Positions 49,384-58,491 are shown, numbered from the stretch's first letter. The stretch: 64,000 bases of DNA from Zobellella maritima (GCF_003075035.1 NZ_QCZE01000001.1:2170759-2234758), one strand, 5' to 3'. Notes: a model not told the origin generated them from the letters alone. Translations and numbers: made by a program.

Positions 49384-50337
49384 TCAGTCAAGCTGCACAT
49401 CGGTATTGTTGACGATGGCATCCAGCCGGGTTGCATCGATCTGGGCATCATTCATCAGCCAGTCACGAAAGGTGCAGGCCGACGCCGACAAGGGTTTTGC
49501 CGTGCTGTAAACCAGGTAATCGGCCCTGCCGGTTTCCACATAAAAATCTCCGGCTATCTTGATAAAGCGATTTTCCAGCATGTCCTTGAGCATGAACTCC
49601 CAGCCCAGGGTGATGCCCATGCCCTGCAGGGCGGCATTGATCGCCAGAGGGACCTGGTTGAATACCAGTGCATTACAGGGAACATGGTACTGAATGCCGA
49701 AGTAACGGAACCAGTCGCCCCAATTCAGCCAGCGCCATTTCAAGGGGTCAAAATGAACAATGCGATTGTTCAGTAAGTCTTCGGGGGTACTTATCTCGGA
49801 CAGCGGCATATCATGGGCACAGATGGGATATATGCGTTCGCGAAAAAGGTAATGCCCGGTCAGGTTTGTCTGCCACTGGTCATAACCATAGAGGATGCCC
49901 AGATCCGACTTGCGACAATGCTCTTCATTGATCTCGTCGGTGGCATAGATATTGACGTTGATATCCGGGTATTCCATGTTGAAGCGGGCAATACGGGGAA
50001 ACAGCCAGTAATTGGCCACCGCAACCGTCGATACGATGGTGACATTCTTGCTGTAGACATGGGAACGGATCCGGTTACAGCTGTCCGCCAGCTGTCCCAG
50101 CATCATTTTCACCTCGGTAAATAACTCCTGGCCATCATCGGTCAGCATCACCTGCCGGCGCTCCCGGTAAAACACCTCTACCCCTAAGTATTCCTCCAGC
50201 AGCTTGATCTGCTTGCTGACCGCACTCTGGGTCACGCACAGCTCGTCGGCGGCACGGGTAAAACTGCCGTGTCTGGCCGCGGCCTCGAAAAAGGTCAGGG
50301 TCTGCAGCGGCGGCAACTGCTTAAACAAGGGTTTCAT
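49384..50337 (-). CDS. LysR-family regulator of the second BCCT/oxidase cluster
   Basis: A 317-residue GcvA-like LysR protein: helix-turn-helix in residues 10-65 (GSFTRAADELCVTQSAVSKQ) and an effector domain. It is divergent from the FAD oxidoreductase gene with a 220-base intergenic region and convergent with the RidA gene, so it most likely controls the oxidase and perhaps the BCCT and Rieske genes. Effector unknown. Confidence 0.9.
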   Translation of the reverse strand: MKPLFKQLPPLQTLTFFEAAARHGSFTRAADELCVTQSAVSKQIKLLEEYLGVEVFYRERRQVMLTDDGQELFTEVKMMLGQLADSCNRIRSHVYSKNVTIVSTVAVANYWLFPRIARFNMEYPDINVNIYATDEINEEHCRKSDLGILYGYDQWQTNLTGHYLFRERIYPICAHDMPLSEISTPEDLLNNRIVHFDPLKWRWLNWGDWFRYFGIQYHVPCNALVFNQVPLAINAALQGMGITLGWEFMLKDMLENRFIKIAGDFYVETGRADYLVYSTAKPLSASACTFRDWLMNDAQIDATRLDAIVNNTDVQLD

Positions 50338-50561
50338 TATGCCGACTCCATGTCATTTAAGTCATTCCTTTTCATCATACTTGCAGGTGGCCCAGTCTCA
50401 TTTAAAAAAATGCAGGAGTCAAAGACCCTTCAGTTAATTATCGCGGAATGAACACCCGCATTTTGACATTCCTTACCGGAATCAATTGGTGCTAATTCAT
50501 CCATTGTAAAGTTTTCGTCAGAATTTAGTATCGGTTCCATCACCTATTCGGGAGCCAGACC

Positions 50562-51881
50562 ATGAAAAAGATACAGCGCCTTCCTGCCATCGATGGTGAG
50601 CTGGGGTGGTATGAAACATCATTGTTAACCGGGCGCACCGGGGGAACCCGGCTGAAGGGCAAGCACCAATTCGATGTGCTTGTCATCGGTGCCGGCTTCA
50701 GCGGACTCTCTACCGCCGGCCGCCTCGCCGAACTCTGGCCCGACAGTCGCATCGCCCTGGTTGATGCCCTGCGTGTCGGCCAGGGAACGTCGGGCAGGAA
50801 TGCCGGTTTTATTATCGACCTGCCCCATAACCTGGATGCCAATGCCGATCCCGAAGTGGACAAAAAGGTCTACCAACTCAACCGCTTTGCCATCAAGCGT
50901 CTGGACAATATCCGCCGGCAAAACGGCATAGATTGCGCCTGGCAGAAAGCCGGCAAATACTTTGCCGCCCATGAAGCCGACAACCTGCGCCATATCAACA
51001 GCTTTACCCGAACCCTGAATGGACTGAATACAGCCTATGAGGTGATCGAAGGCAATGCCCTGCAGCAGCGGCTGGGCACCGGGTATTACCGCAAGGCGGT
51101 GTATACGCCGGACAACATACTGATGAACCCGGCGGCCCTGGCCCAGGGGGTGGCGCTGGCGCTGCCGGACAATGTGACCCTGTTTGAAAACAGCCCGGTC
51201 ACCGGCATCGAATATGGCAACCCGCACCGGGCCCGCTTCCTGGGGGGCGAGATAGAAGCCAAAACCCTGGTGCTCAGTACCAATTCATTCGGCGAGGAGT
51301 TCGGCCTGTTTCAGCAGCGGCTGGCGCCGGTGTTTACCTACGCCAGCCTGACCCGGCCCATGAGCGAGTCCCTGGCCGGACGCCTCTTCCCGGACATCGC
51401 CCCCTGGGGCCTGACCTCGGCGCATCCGGCCGGCACCACGGTACGCCTGACCCCGGACCGGCGTATCTTTATCCGCAACAGCTTCAGCTTCGAGACTTCG
51501 CTACGCACCGACCCGCAGAAGCTGGAGCGGGCCTGGCAGCAGCACAGGGCTTCATTCTCCGCCCGCTTCCCGGAACTGGCTGGGCTAGAGTTCGAATATA
51601 CCTGGGGCGGCATGCTGTGCATGACCCTCAACCACCAGTCGGTATTCCAAAAAGCGGCGGACAGCCTGTATGCGCTCAGCGGCATGAACGGGGTCGGGGT
51701 CGCCAAGGGCACCTACCTGGGTTACTACCTGGCCGAGTGGATTGCCGGCCGCGACAGCGACCAACTCGATTTCATCCGCAGGAACAATCAGCCCAGCTGG
51801 GTGCCGCCCGAACCGCTGCGCTCCGTGGGTGCCCGCATCCGCCTGCATTACGAGTCCGGCAAGGCCGCCGGCGAAATATGA
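50562..51881 (+). CDS. FAD-dependent amine/amino-acid oxidoreductase (DAO family)
   Basis: A 439-residue flavoprotein of the DAO/PuuB group. The FAD-binding motif is VLVIGAGFSGLSTAGRL near residue 40, then GQGTSGRNAGFIIDLPH, and the C-terminal contact GMNGVGVAKGTYLGYYLAEW. It would oxidise a secondary or primary amine (for example an N-methyl amino acid left after betaine demethylation) and release an imine or aldehyde. The ATG at 50562 follows GGGAG. It resembles PuuB in design but is not in the puu cluster. Substrate inferred from neighbours only. Confidence 0.85.
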   Translation: MKKIQRLPAIDGELGWYETSLLTGRTGGTRLKGKHQFDVLVIGAGFSGLSTAGRLAELWPDSRIALVDALRVGQGTSGRNAGFIIDLPHNLDANADPEVDKKVYQLNRFAIKRLDNIRRQNGIDCAWQKAGKYFAAHEADNLRHINSFTRTLNGLNTAYEVIEGNALQQRLGTGYYRKAVYTPDNILMNPAALAQGVALALPDNVTLFENSPVTGIEYGNPHRARFLGGEIEAKTLVLSTNSFGEEFGLFQQRLAPVFTYASLTRPMSESLAGRLFPDIAPWGLTSAHPAGTTVRLTPDRRIFIRNSFSFETSLRTDPQKLERAWQQHRASFSARFPELAGLEFEYTWGGMLCMTLNHQSVFQKAADSLYALSGMNGVGVAKGTYLGYYLAEWIAGRDSDQLDFIRRNNQPSWVPPEPLRSVGARIRLHYESGKAAGEI

Positions 51882-51945
51882 GGTACTCACAACAATACGG
51901 GGACATTTCCGGCGCCGGTATCGCCGGTTAAACAAGCAGGACATA

Positions 51946-51979
51946 ACGTATAAGGGCGGCCCAAGCCGCCCTTATACGT
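51946..51979. terminator. Bidirectional terminator between oxidase and NSS transporter
   Basis: A 15-base perfect stem ACGTATAAGGGCGGC / GCCGCCCTTATACGT with a four-base loop, between two convergent genes. Confidence 0.85.
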
Positions 51980-51994
51980 ATCTCTCGGTCGTAT

Positions 51995-53362
51995 TTACTT
52001 CAGGTTGAAGTAGAACACGATCAGCAGGGCAATGGGCGAGAGGTAACGCACCACCGGATACCACACCCGGTGCCAGCTGCCCAGCTCGGCGGCGGAGTGG
52101 GCCGGCTTCATTTTCCAGCCCACGAACAGGGCGGTCAGCAGGGCGCCAAGCGGCATCATGATATTGGCGGTCAGGTAATCGTAAAGATCGAACAGCGTCT
52201 TGCCCTCGAAACGCTCGAACATACCAAGCGGGGTAAAACCGGCCCATTCGTTCAACGACAGCACTGTGGTAATGCCCACCAACCAGGCCACCAGGCCGCC
52301 GCCCACCGCCGCTTTCACCCGGCTGACGCCCTTTTCGTTCAGGTAGCTGACCAGGGACTCCAGCATGGAAATGGACGAACTCCAGGCCGCAAACAGCAGC
52401 AGCACGAAGAACAGGGTGGCAAAGAAACTGCTACCGGGCATCTGGCCAAAGGCCACCGGCAGGGTGACGAAAATCAGCCCCGGACCCGCGCCCGGCTCAA
52501 GGCCATTGGCAAACACGATGGGAAAGATGGCCAGCCCCGCCAGCAAGGCCACGCCGGTGTCCATGAACGCCACCACCACAGAGGTGCGGGCGATGGACAC
52601 ATCCTTTTTCAGATAGGCGCCGTAAGCCATCATGGCGCCACTGGCCAGGCTAAGGGTGAAGAAGGCATGGCCCAGGGCCACCAGTACCGCTTCGGCGGTC
52701 AACGCGGAAAAATCGGGACGGAACAGGAAGCCGATCGCCTCACCGAAATGGCCGGTGGTCATGGCATAGCCCACCAGGATCAGCAGCAGCACAAACAGCG
52801 CCGGCATCAACTTGGTGACGGCCCGCTCCAGGCCGTGCCGTACGCCACCGGCGGACACCAGCACCGTCAGCCCCATAAATACCGAATGCCACAGCAGCAG
52901 CTGGCCCGGTGAAGCCAGCAAGCCGCCGAACAGGGCACCGGACTCCTCCGCCGCTATGCCGCTAAACTCACCGCCGACCGCCGCCAGGATATAGGGCATG
53001 GTCCAGCCAGCGATCACGCTGTAAAACGACAGGATAATAAAGGCGGTCAGGGTGGCCATGATGCCGACCCCGGCCCAGCCCCTGGAGCGCCCCTCGCTGC
53101 CGGCTACCATCGCCATGGTGCCAATCGGGCTCTTGCCGCCGCGACGGCCCAGCATCACCTCGGCGACCATGATCGGCAGGCCGATCACGGCGATACAGGC
53201 CAGATACACCAACACAAAGGCGCCGCCGCCGTTCTCGCCCGTGATATAGGGAAACTTCCAGATATTGCCCAGACCCACCGCCGAGCCGACCGCCGCCATG
53301 ATAAAGGCGAAACGGCTGGACCACTGGGCCGGATTGCCCGCCCGCTGATTATTCTCCGCCAC
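51995..53362 (-). CDS. Neurotransmitter:sodium symporter family transporter (copy 1)
   Basis: A roughly 455-residue SNF/NSS (LeuT-fold) sodium-coupled transporter. The family signature is RFAFIMAAVGSAVGLGNIWK, followed by FPYITGENGGGAFVLVYL, which includes the sodium and substrate sites. The GTG start at 53362 is set by alignment with copy 2 at 56.8 kb and by AGGAG eleven bases upstream; an ATG at 53404 is the alternative. It lies behind an HPPD gene on the same strand, so it probably imports tyrosine or another aromatic amino acid. The two copies are nearly the same protein by eye. Confidence 0.9.
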   Translation of the reverse strand: MAENNQRAGNPAQWSSRFAFIMAAVGSAVGLGNIWKFPYITGENGGGAFVLVYLACIAVIGLPIMVAEVMLGRRGGKSPIGTMAMVAGSEGRSRGWAGVGIMATLTAFIILSFYSVIAGWTMPYILAAVGGEFSGIAAEESGALFGGLLASPGQLLLWHSVFMGLTVLVSAGGVRHGLERAVTKLMPALFVLLLILVGYAMTTGHFGEAIGFLFRPDFSALTAEAVLVALGHAFFTLSLASGAMMAYGAYLKKDVSIARTSVVVAFMDTGVALLAGLAIFPIVFANGLEPGAGPGLIFVTLPVAFGQMPGSSFFATLFFVLLLFAAWSSSISMLESLVSYLNEKGVSRVKAAVGGGLVAWLVGITTVLSLNEWAGFTPLGMFERFEGKTLFDLYDYLTANIMMPLGALLTALFVGWKMKPAHSAAELGSWHRVWYPVVRYLSPIALLIVFYFNLK

Positions 53363-53524
53363 GGAAATTGCTACTCCTGTCACTGGCCAAAAAATATCAG
53401 CCATCCCTCGCACCAGGTGTAAAGGATAGCTGACAGTATGTCCTGCTAGTTTGCCATTAATGGGTAAAATAAAAAATGGCAACCACTGGAAAAATCAGAT
53501 TTATGCTGGTTGCATCACCCAATT

Positions 53525-54628
53525 TTATCCGGGGTCGCCCTGCTTAAGCACACCCCGGCGGATCTGATCTTCTTCAATGGACTCGAAAAGCGCCTGAAAG
53601 TTACCCTCCCCAAAGCCCTCGTTGCCCTTGCGCTGGATGATCTCGAAGAAGATGGGTCCAATCACGGTGTCGGTGAAGATCTGCAGCAACACCCCCTGGC
53701 CCTGGGTCGGCGCACCGTCCATCAGGATGCGATTTTTACGCAGCCGGGGCAGATCCTCCCCGTGGCCGGGCAGCCGGGCATCAAGCTTTTCGTAATAGGT
53801 ATCCGGCGTGCTCATAAAGCTCATGCCGCCGGCCCGCAGGGTTTCCACCGTACGGTAGATATCATCGGTACCCAGGGCGATATGCTGGATACCCTCACCC
53901 CGGTATTGCTGCAGGAACTCGGCTATCTGGCTCTTTTCGTCGGCGGACTCGTTGATCGGAATACGGATCTTGCCGCAAGGGCTGGTCATGGCGCGGGATC
54001 TCAGGCCGGTGAGCTTGCCTTCGATATCGAAGTAGCGAATCTCCCGAAAATTGAAATGTTTTTCATAGAAGCCGGCCCAGAGATCCATATGCCCCATTTC
54101 CACATTATGGGTCAAGTGATCGATATAGGTCAGGCCCACCCCTTTCGGGCACGGCTCCGCACCGGGGATGGGACGAAAATCGACGTCATAGATACTCTGT
54201 TCGCCGTAACGGTCGACCAGGTAGATAAGCGAACCGCCGATGCCTTCGATGGCCGGGATCTGCAGCTCCATGGGGCCGGCACCCGAAGCCACGACCTTGG
54301 CCCCCCCGGCCGCAAGCCGCTTGATGGCATCGGCCGCATCCCTGACCCGGAACGCCATGGCGTTGGCGCAAGGACCATGCACCCGGGCAAACCGCTCGGC
54401 CTGGCTGTCAGGTTCGGCATTGAGGATAAAGTTGATATCGCCCTGGCGATACAGGGTCACCTGCTTGCTCCTGTGCCTGGCAATAGCCATAAAGCCCAGT
54501 CGTTCAAACAGTTGCGCAAGCTGTTCCGGCTGGTTGGAGGCATATTCCACGAACTCGAAGCCGTCCGTGCCCATGGGGTTTTCCCATATAGACGCTTTTG
54601 CCGGAGTATGGAGATTACTCATCATCAT
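53525..54628 (-). CDS. hppD: 4-hydroxyphenylpyruvate dioxygenase (copy 1)
   Basis: A 367-residue two-domain Fe(II) enzyme converting 4-hydroxyphenylpyruvate to homogentisate in tyrosine breakdown. The iron ligands are the His in TYIDHLTHNV, the His in GIQHIALGT and the Glu in GPIFFEIIQRKG. Three ATG codons in a row follow GGAGAATA; I keep the first. It is the first gene of a leftward pair with the NSS transporter and is divergent from an Lrp-family gene. A second, nearly identical HPPD is at 58.5 kb. Homogentisate dioxygenase genes are not in the window. Confidence 0.95.
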   Translation of the reverse strand: MMMSNLHTPAKASIWENPMGTDGFEFVEYASNQPEQLAQLFERLGFMAIARHRSKQVTLYRQGDINFILNAEPDSQAERFARVHGPCANAMAFRVRDAADAIKRLAAGGAKVVASGAGPMELQIPAIEGIGGSLIYLVDRYGEQSIYDVDFRPIPGAEPCPKGVGLTYIDHLTHNVEMGHMDLWAGFYEKHFNFREIRYFDIEGKLTGLRSRAMTSPCGKIRIPINESADEKSQIAEFLQQYRGEGIQHIALGTDDIYRTVETLRAGGMSFMSTPDTYYEKLDARLPGHGEDLPRLRKNRILMDGAPTQGQGVLLQIFTDTVIGPIFFEIIQRKGNEGFGEGNFQALFESIEEDQIRRGVLKQGDPG

Positions 54629-54705
54629 TATTCTCCTTCATAGCCAAAATCATCTATCTGCGTGCTGCATCACAACACAGCAGCAGCACAACGCGTAAAC
54701 GAATA

Positions 54706-54721
54706 ATTTGTTTGCAACTTG
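54706..54721. promoter_or_regulatory. Conserved operator-like 16-mer between hppD copy 1 and the Lrp gene
   Basis: ATTTGTTTGCAACTTG is repeated exactly before the second hppD (59683-59698). The surrounding 72 bases up to the regulator start align without gaps between the two loci, with a second shared block TTTTGC...TGTTGC. Probable Lrp-family binding site and divergent promoter core. Confidence 0.6.
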
Positions 54722-54774
54722 CTACACATAAGTTTAGCTTTTTGCACGTATGTTGCGTATGAGTGTGATTTATC

Positions 54775-55257
54775 GTGAAAAACTCGCAGGAAGTAGAACT
54801 GGATCGCCAGGATGCCCGGCTGCTGCAGGCACTGCAGGAAAATGGCCGACTCAGCAACGTGGAACTGTCCGAACTGGTGCATCTGTCGCCGTCCCAGTGT
54901 CAGCGGCGACGACAAAAGCTGGAAGAGCTGGGGGTTGTGCAGAAATATGTCGCCCACCTGGACCCGGAAAAAATCGGCCTGCATGTGACCGCGCTGATCA
55001 ACATCACCCTGGATCGGCACGGCGAGCGTATTGCCGAAGAATTTCGCCATACCATAGTGCACTATCCCCAGGTGCTGGAATGCTGGAGTGTGACCGGGGA
55101 TGCGGACTATGTGCTGAAGGTGGTGGCCACCGATCTGAAGAGCCTGTCGGACTTCATGATGTACCAGCTGCTGAACCTGAAGATGGTGTCCAATATCCGT
55201 TCCAATATCCTGCTGGACCAGCTTAAATGCACTACTGTGCTGCCGGTGGAGCTCTGA
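54775..55257 (+). CDS. Lrp/AsnC-family transcriptional regulator
   Basis: A 160-residue feast/famine regulator: N-terminal helix-turn-helix (LSNVELSELVHLSPSQCQRR) and C-terminal RAM domain (HVTALINITLDRHGERIAEEF, CWSVTGDADYVLKVV). The start is the GTG at 54775. It is divergent from hppD copy 1, with conserved sites between, and probably responds to phenylalanine or tyrosine to control hppD and the transporter, like HpdR-type regulators. A five-codon relic of the same gene lies beside hppD copy 2. Confidence 0.9.
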   Translation: MKNSQEVELDRQDARLLQALQENGRLSNVELSELVHLSPSQCQRRRQKLEELGVVQKYVAHLDPEKIGLHVTALINITLDRHGERIAEEFRHTIVHYPQVLECWSVTGDADYVLKVVATDLKSLSDFMMYQLLNLKMVSNIRSNILLDQLKCTTVLPVEL

Positions 55258-55290
55258 GCCGGCCCGGCAGCACCATGACTTCCCGATGGC

Positions 55291-56520
55291 TTAGTCCACC
55301 AGTTCCCGCAGGGTATCTTCAAAGGCAGTGGCGGCGATACGGGTTTGCTTGCTGCTGGTGTTATGTACCCGCTGCAGGGCGTCGCCGATGCGCCGGGAGA
55401 CATCTTCAAAGATAGCCTCATCGGTAATATCGCCGTCCGTCTGCATCAGGAAGGCAAAGGCACGGGCCATGCCACAGTTGGCGATAAAGTCGGGGATCAC
55501 GCTCAGCCGTTCATCCGCATTCTGATATACAGGACCGTAGAAGATTTCCTGATCCTGAAAAGGCACATTGGCGCCGCATGAAATCAGCTCGACCCCTCCT
55601 TCAATCAGGGCATCCAGATGCGCCTGGCTGACCAGGCGAGAGGCGGCGCACGGCAGGAAGATATCGGCCTGCAGCCGCCACAGGGCGTCCTGGGCCTGCT
55701 CGAAACTGACCACCTCGGACCCGACCAGCTTGTTGCCCTGTTTGTCCAGGTACAGGCGCTTGAGCTGCTCGAAGCCGAGACCCTGCTGGCAGATCACCCC
55801 GCCGGAGGCGTCGATGATACCGACCACGCTGGCACCTTCCCGGGCCAGGTAATAGGCCGCCGTCGCCCCCACATTGCCAAAGCCCTGCACTATCACCCGC
55901 TTGCCGGCCAGTTCGCCCCCATAGATACCGTAATAATGGCGTACCGACTCGGCCAGCCCCCAGCCGGTGATCAAATCGGCCACCTTGTACTTGCGCTCGG
56001 GCTCGGGTGTGTAGCGGCCGTCTTCCACTATTTTGGCCACCCCCAGGCGCAGCTGCCCCAGCTTCTGGATCTGCTCGCTCACCCCCGGATGATAATGGCC
56101 GTTGACCACCCCCTCCTGGGGATGCCAGAGGCCATAGCGCTCGGTGAGCGGTACCACATCCTTCACTTCACAGACATTGAGATCGCCGCCGGTGCCGTAA
56201 TAGGCCTTGAGCAGGGGCGCCACCGCCTTGAACCAGCGATCCAGCACCCCGTCCCGGCGCGGATCCCGGGGATCGAAGTCAATACCCGACTTGGCGCCGC
56301 CGATGGCCGGACCGGATACCGCAAATTTCACTTCCATGGTCTTCGCCAGAGATTCCACTTCGTGGCGATCCAGGCCCTTGCGCATACGCGTGCCACCACC
56401 GGCTGCACCGCCGCGCAGCGAGTTGATCACCACCCAGCCTTTGGCTTCGGTTTCACTGTCGTGCCATTCAAAGACGATTTCCGGTTTTTTCTGTTCAAAC
56501 TGCTTCAACAAGGTTTTCAT
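55291..56520 (-). CDS. Glu/Leu/Phe/Val-family amino acid dehydrogenase
   Basis: A 409-residue NAD(P)-dependent dehydrogenase. The substrate-binding GGGTRMRKGL and FAVSGPAIGGAKSGID segments with their lysines, the DLNVCEVKDV loop, and the Rossmann motif VIVQGFGNVGATAAYYLAREG are present. It oxidatively deaminates an amino acid to its keto acid. Surrounded by HPPD and NSS genes, a role on phenylalanine, tyrosine or branched-chain amino acids is likely, but a glutamate role cannot be excluded. The ATG at 56520 follows GAGG. It is transcribed leftwards, convergent with the Lrp gene. Confidence 0.88.
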   Translation of the reverse strand: MKTLLKQFEQKKPEIVFEWHDSETEAKGWVVINSLRGGAAGGGTRMRKGLDRHEVESLAKTMEVKFAVSGPAIGGAKSGIDFDPRDPRRDGVLDRWFKAVAPLLKAYYGTGGDLNVCEVKDVVPLTERYGLWHPQEGVVNGHYHPGVSEQIQKLGQLRLGVAKIVEDGRYTPEPERKYKVADLITGWGLAESVRHYYGIYGGELAGKRVIVQGFGNVGATAAYYLAREGASVVGIIDASGGVICQQGLGFEQLKRLYLDKQGNKLVGSEVVSFEQAQDALWRLQADIFLPCAASRLVSQAHLDALIEGGVELISCGANVPFQDQEIFYGPVYQNADERLSVIPDFIANCGMARAFAFLMQTDGDITDEAIFEDVSRRIGDALQRVHNTSSKQTRIAATAFEDTLRELVD

Positions 56521-56832
56521 CACGGACCTCAAAAATAGGCAAAGAAAAGGCGGGGCCGCCGAGGGACGGCCCGAAAAGTCATTAACAACAGGGGAGTGGC
56601 TCCGATGCTTGTCAGTCAGTTGTAGACGGGATGAATTGGCTTTCCACCGACCCGCCGTGAAGATATAACACTGGCTGTTTCGGCCTGCTGCGAACATTCA
56701 CGGGATGTTCGGTCAGGCTGACCCCCTTTATCACGGCGAGCAGACTCGTTCCCTGGGGCTCGACTGCACCCTCAATGGGGCAGAAGATCGGTTGACCGCC
56801 AACCGGCCCCGTTAACTGAACGACACTGGAGA
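56521..56832. other. Intergenic region between the dehydrogenase and NSS copy 2
   Basis: About 310 bases with no gene. It should contain the dehydrogenase promoter and the end of the upstream transporter transcript; a small inverted repeat CGGTTG/CAACCG near 56790-56806 might terminate it. Confidence 0.5.
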
Positions 56833-58221
56833 TCAGCTCAGGTTGAAATAGAACACTATCAGTACCGCGATGGGTGAAAGATAGCGCACCACCGGGAACC
56901 AGACGGCGTGCCAGCGCCCCAGCTCGGCGGCCGAATGCGCCGGCTTCATCTTCCAGCCGACAAACAGGGCGGTCAGCAGGGCACCGAGCGGCATCATGAT
57001 GTTCGCGGTCAGATAGTCATAGATATCGAACAGTGTCTTACCCTCGAACTGCGCCCACCTGTCCAGCGGGGTCACGTCCGACCACAGGTTAAGCGACAGT
57101 ACGGTAGTAATGCCCACCAACCAGGCGGCAATCCCGCCGCCCACCGCAGCCTTGACCCGGTTCACGCCTTTTTCGTTCAGGTAGCTGACCAGTGACTCCA
57201 GCATGGATATCGACGAAGTCCAGGCCGCAAACAACAGCAGTACGAAGAACAGGGTGGCAAAGAAGCTGCCGCCCGGCATCTGCCCGAAGGCCACCGGCAA
57301 GGTGACGAAGATTAGCCCCGGTCCTGCCCCCGGCTCCAGGCCATGAGCGAAGACGATGGGGAAAATCGCCAGTCCCGCCAGCAGCGCCACCCCTGTATCC
57401 ATAACCGCCACCGTCACCGAGGTGCGAGCGATGGAAATGTCTTTTTTCAGGTAGGCGCCGTAGGCCATCATGGCACCACTGGCCAGGCTCAGAGTGAAAA
57501 AGGCATGACCGAGTGCAACCAGGATGGATTCGGCGGTCAGGCTGGAGAAATCGGGCTTGAATAGGAAACCGACCGCCTCGCCGAAGTGACCTGTGGTCAT
57601 GGCATAGCCCACCAGGATCAGCAACAGCACGAACAGCGCCGGCATCAGCCAGGTGACCGCCCGTTCCAAACCGTGACGTACGCCGCCGGCGGACACCAGC
57701 ACCGTCAGCCCCATAAACACCGTATGCCACAACAGCAGCTGGCCCGGTGAGGCCAGCAGGCCGCCAAACATGGCCCCGGATTCCTCGGCGGCAATGGCTT
57801 CAAACCCACCGCTGAACGCCTCGACTATGTAGGGCATGGTCCAACCGGCAATCACACTGTAAAAAGACAGGATTAAAAATGCCGCCAGGGTCGCCATAAC
57901 GCCGATACCGGCCCAGCCGCGGCTGCGGCCTTCGTAATCGGCCACCGCCGCCATGGCACCGATCGGGCTCTTGCCACCCCGCCGTCCCAGCATCACCTCG
58001 GACATCATGATCGGCAGACCAATAATGGCGATACAGGCCAGGTACACCAGTACGAAGGCGCCGCCGCCGTTCTCGCCTGTGATATAGGGAAACTTCCAGA
58101 TATTGCCGAGTCCCACCGCCGACCCCACTGCCGCCATAATAAAGGCAAACCGGCCGGACCATAATGCGGGGCTGGCCCCGGCTTGTGCTTTACCCTGAAC
58201 ATTCGTTGCTACCACAGACAC
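56833..58221 (-). CDS. Neurotransmitter:sodium symporter family transporter (copy 2)
   Basis: A 462-residue LeuT-fold sodium symporter. The RFAFIMAAVGSAVGLGNIWK signature and the following FPYITGENGGG region are identical to copy 1, and differences elsewhere are scattered. The start is the GTG at 58221 behind AGGAGG with a seven-base spacer. It is downstream of hppD copy 2, as copy 1 is downstream of hppD copy 1, so the pair was duplicated together. Confidence 0.92.
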   Translation of the reverse strand: MSVVATNVQGKAQAGASPALWSGRFAFIMAAVGSAVGLGNIWKFPYITGENGGGAFVLVYLACIAIIGLPIMMSEVMLGRRGGKSPIGAMAAVADYEGRSRGWAGIGVMATLAAFLILSFYSVIAGWTMPYIVEAFSGGFEAIAAEESGAMFGGLLASPGQLLLWHTVFMGLTVLVSAGGVRHGLERAVTWLMPALFVLLLILVGYAMTTGHFGEAVGFLFKPDFSSLTAESILVALGHAFFTLSLASGAMMAYGAYLKKDISIARTSVTVAVMDTGVALLAGLAIFPIVFAHGLEPGAGPGLIFVTLPVAFGQMPGGSFFATLFFVLLLFAAWTSSISMLESLVSYLNEKGVNRVKAAVGGGIAAWLVGITTVLSLNLWSDVTPLDRWAQFEGKTLFDIYDYLTANIMMPLGALLTALFVGWKMKPAHSAAELGRWHAVWFPVVRYLSPIAVLIVFYFNLS

Positions 58222-58303
58222 AGCTTATCCTCCTTTTCGCTGTACCAGGACAGGAGCCGCCACCCCGGATAGAAATTCCGGAGTCGGTCGATCTCCTGTC
58301 CGC

Positions 58304-58459
58304 TAAATAACCGTTCCTAATCGTGCTACAGAAGTCAGGACAGAACGCCAACACGCCATCCATCCATGGGGCTCCGCTGCGCCATCCCTGGCGCAGAGGG
58401 TCTGCTTATCTGCTGCTGACTTCTGCCCGACATGCGGCGGTATTAAAATCTCTTATTTA
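58304..58459. repeat. MITE-like inverted-repeat element, copy R2
   Basis: A 156-base element bounded by TAAATAACCGTTCCT at the left and CTTATTTA at the right. Nested inside are CAGAAGTCAG/CTGACTTCTG and CTGCGCCA/TGGCGCAG inverted repeats. It lies in the gap between NSS copy 2 and hppD copy 2; the matching gap in copy 1 (162 bases against 288) lacks it, suggesting a discrete insertion or excision. Confidence 0.8.
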
Positions 58460-58463
58460 ATTG

Positions 58464-58491
58464 GCCCCTGTTTCAAGCATGAAACAGGGGC
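58464..58491 (-). terminator. Hairpin after hppD copy 2
   Basis: Perfect 12-base stem GCCCCTGTTTCA / TGAAACAGGGGC with a four-base loop, 18 bases past the hppD stop codon. The following minus-strand sequence is AT-rich but not a clean U-run. Confidence 0.65.
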
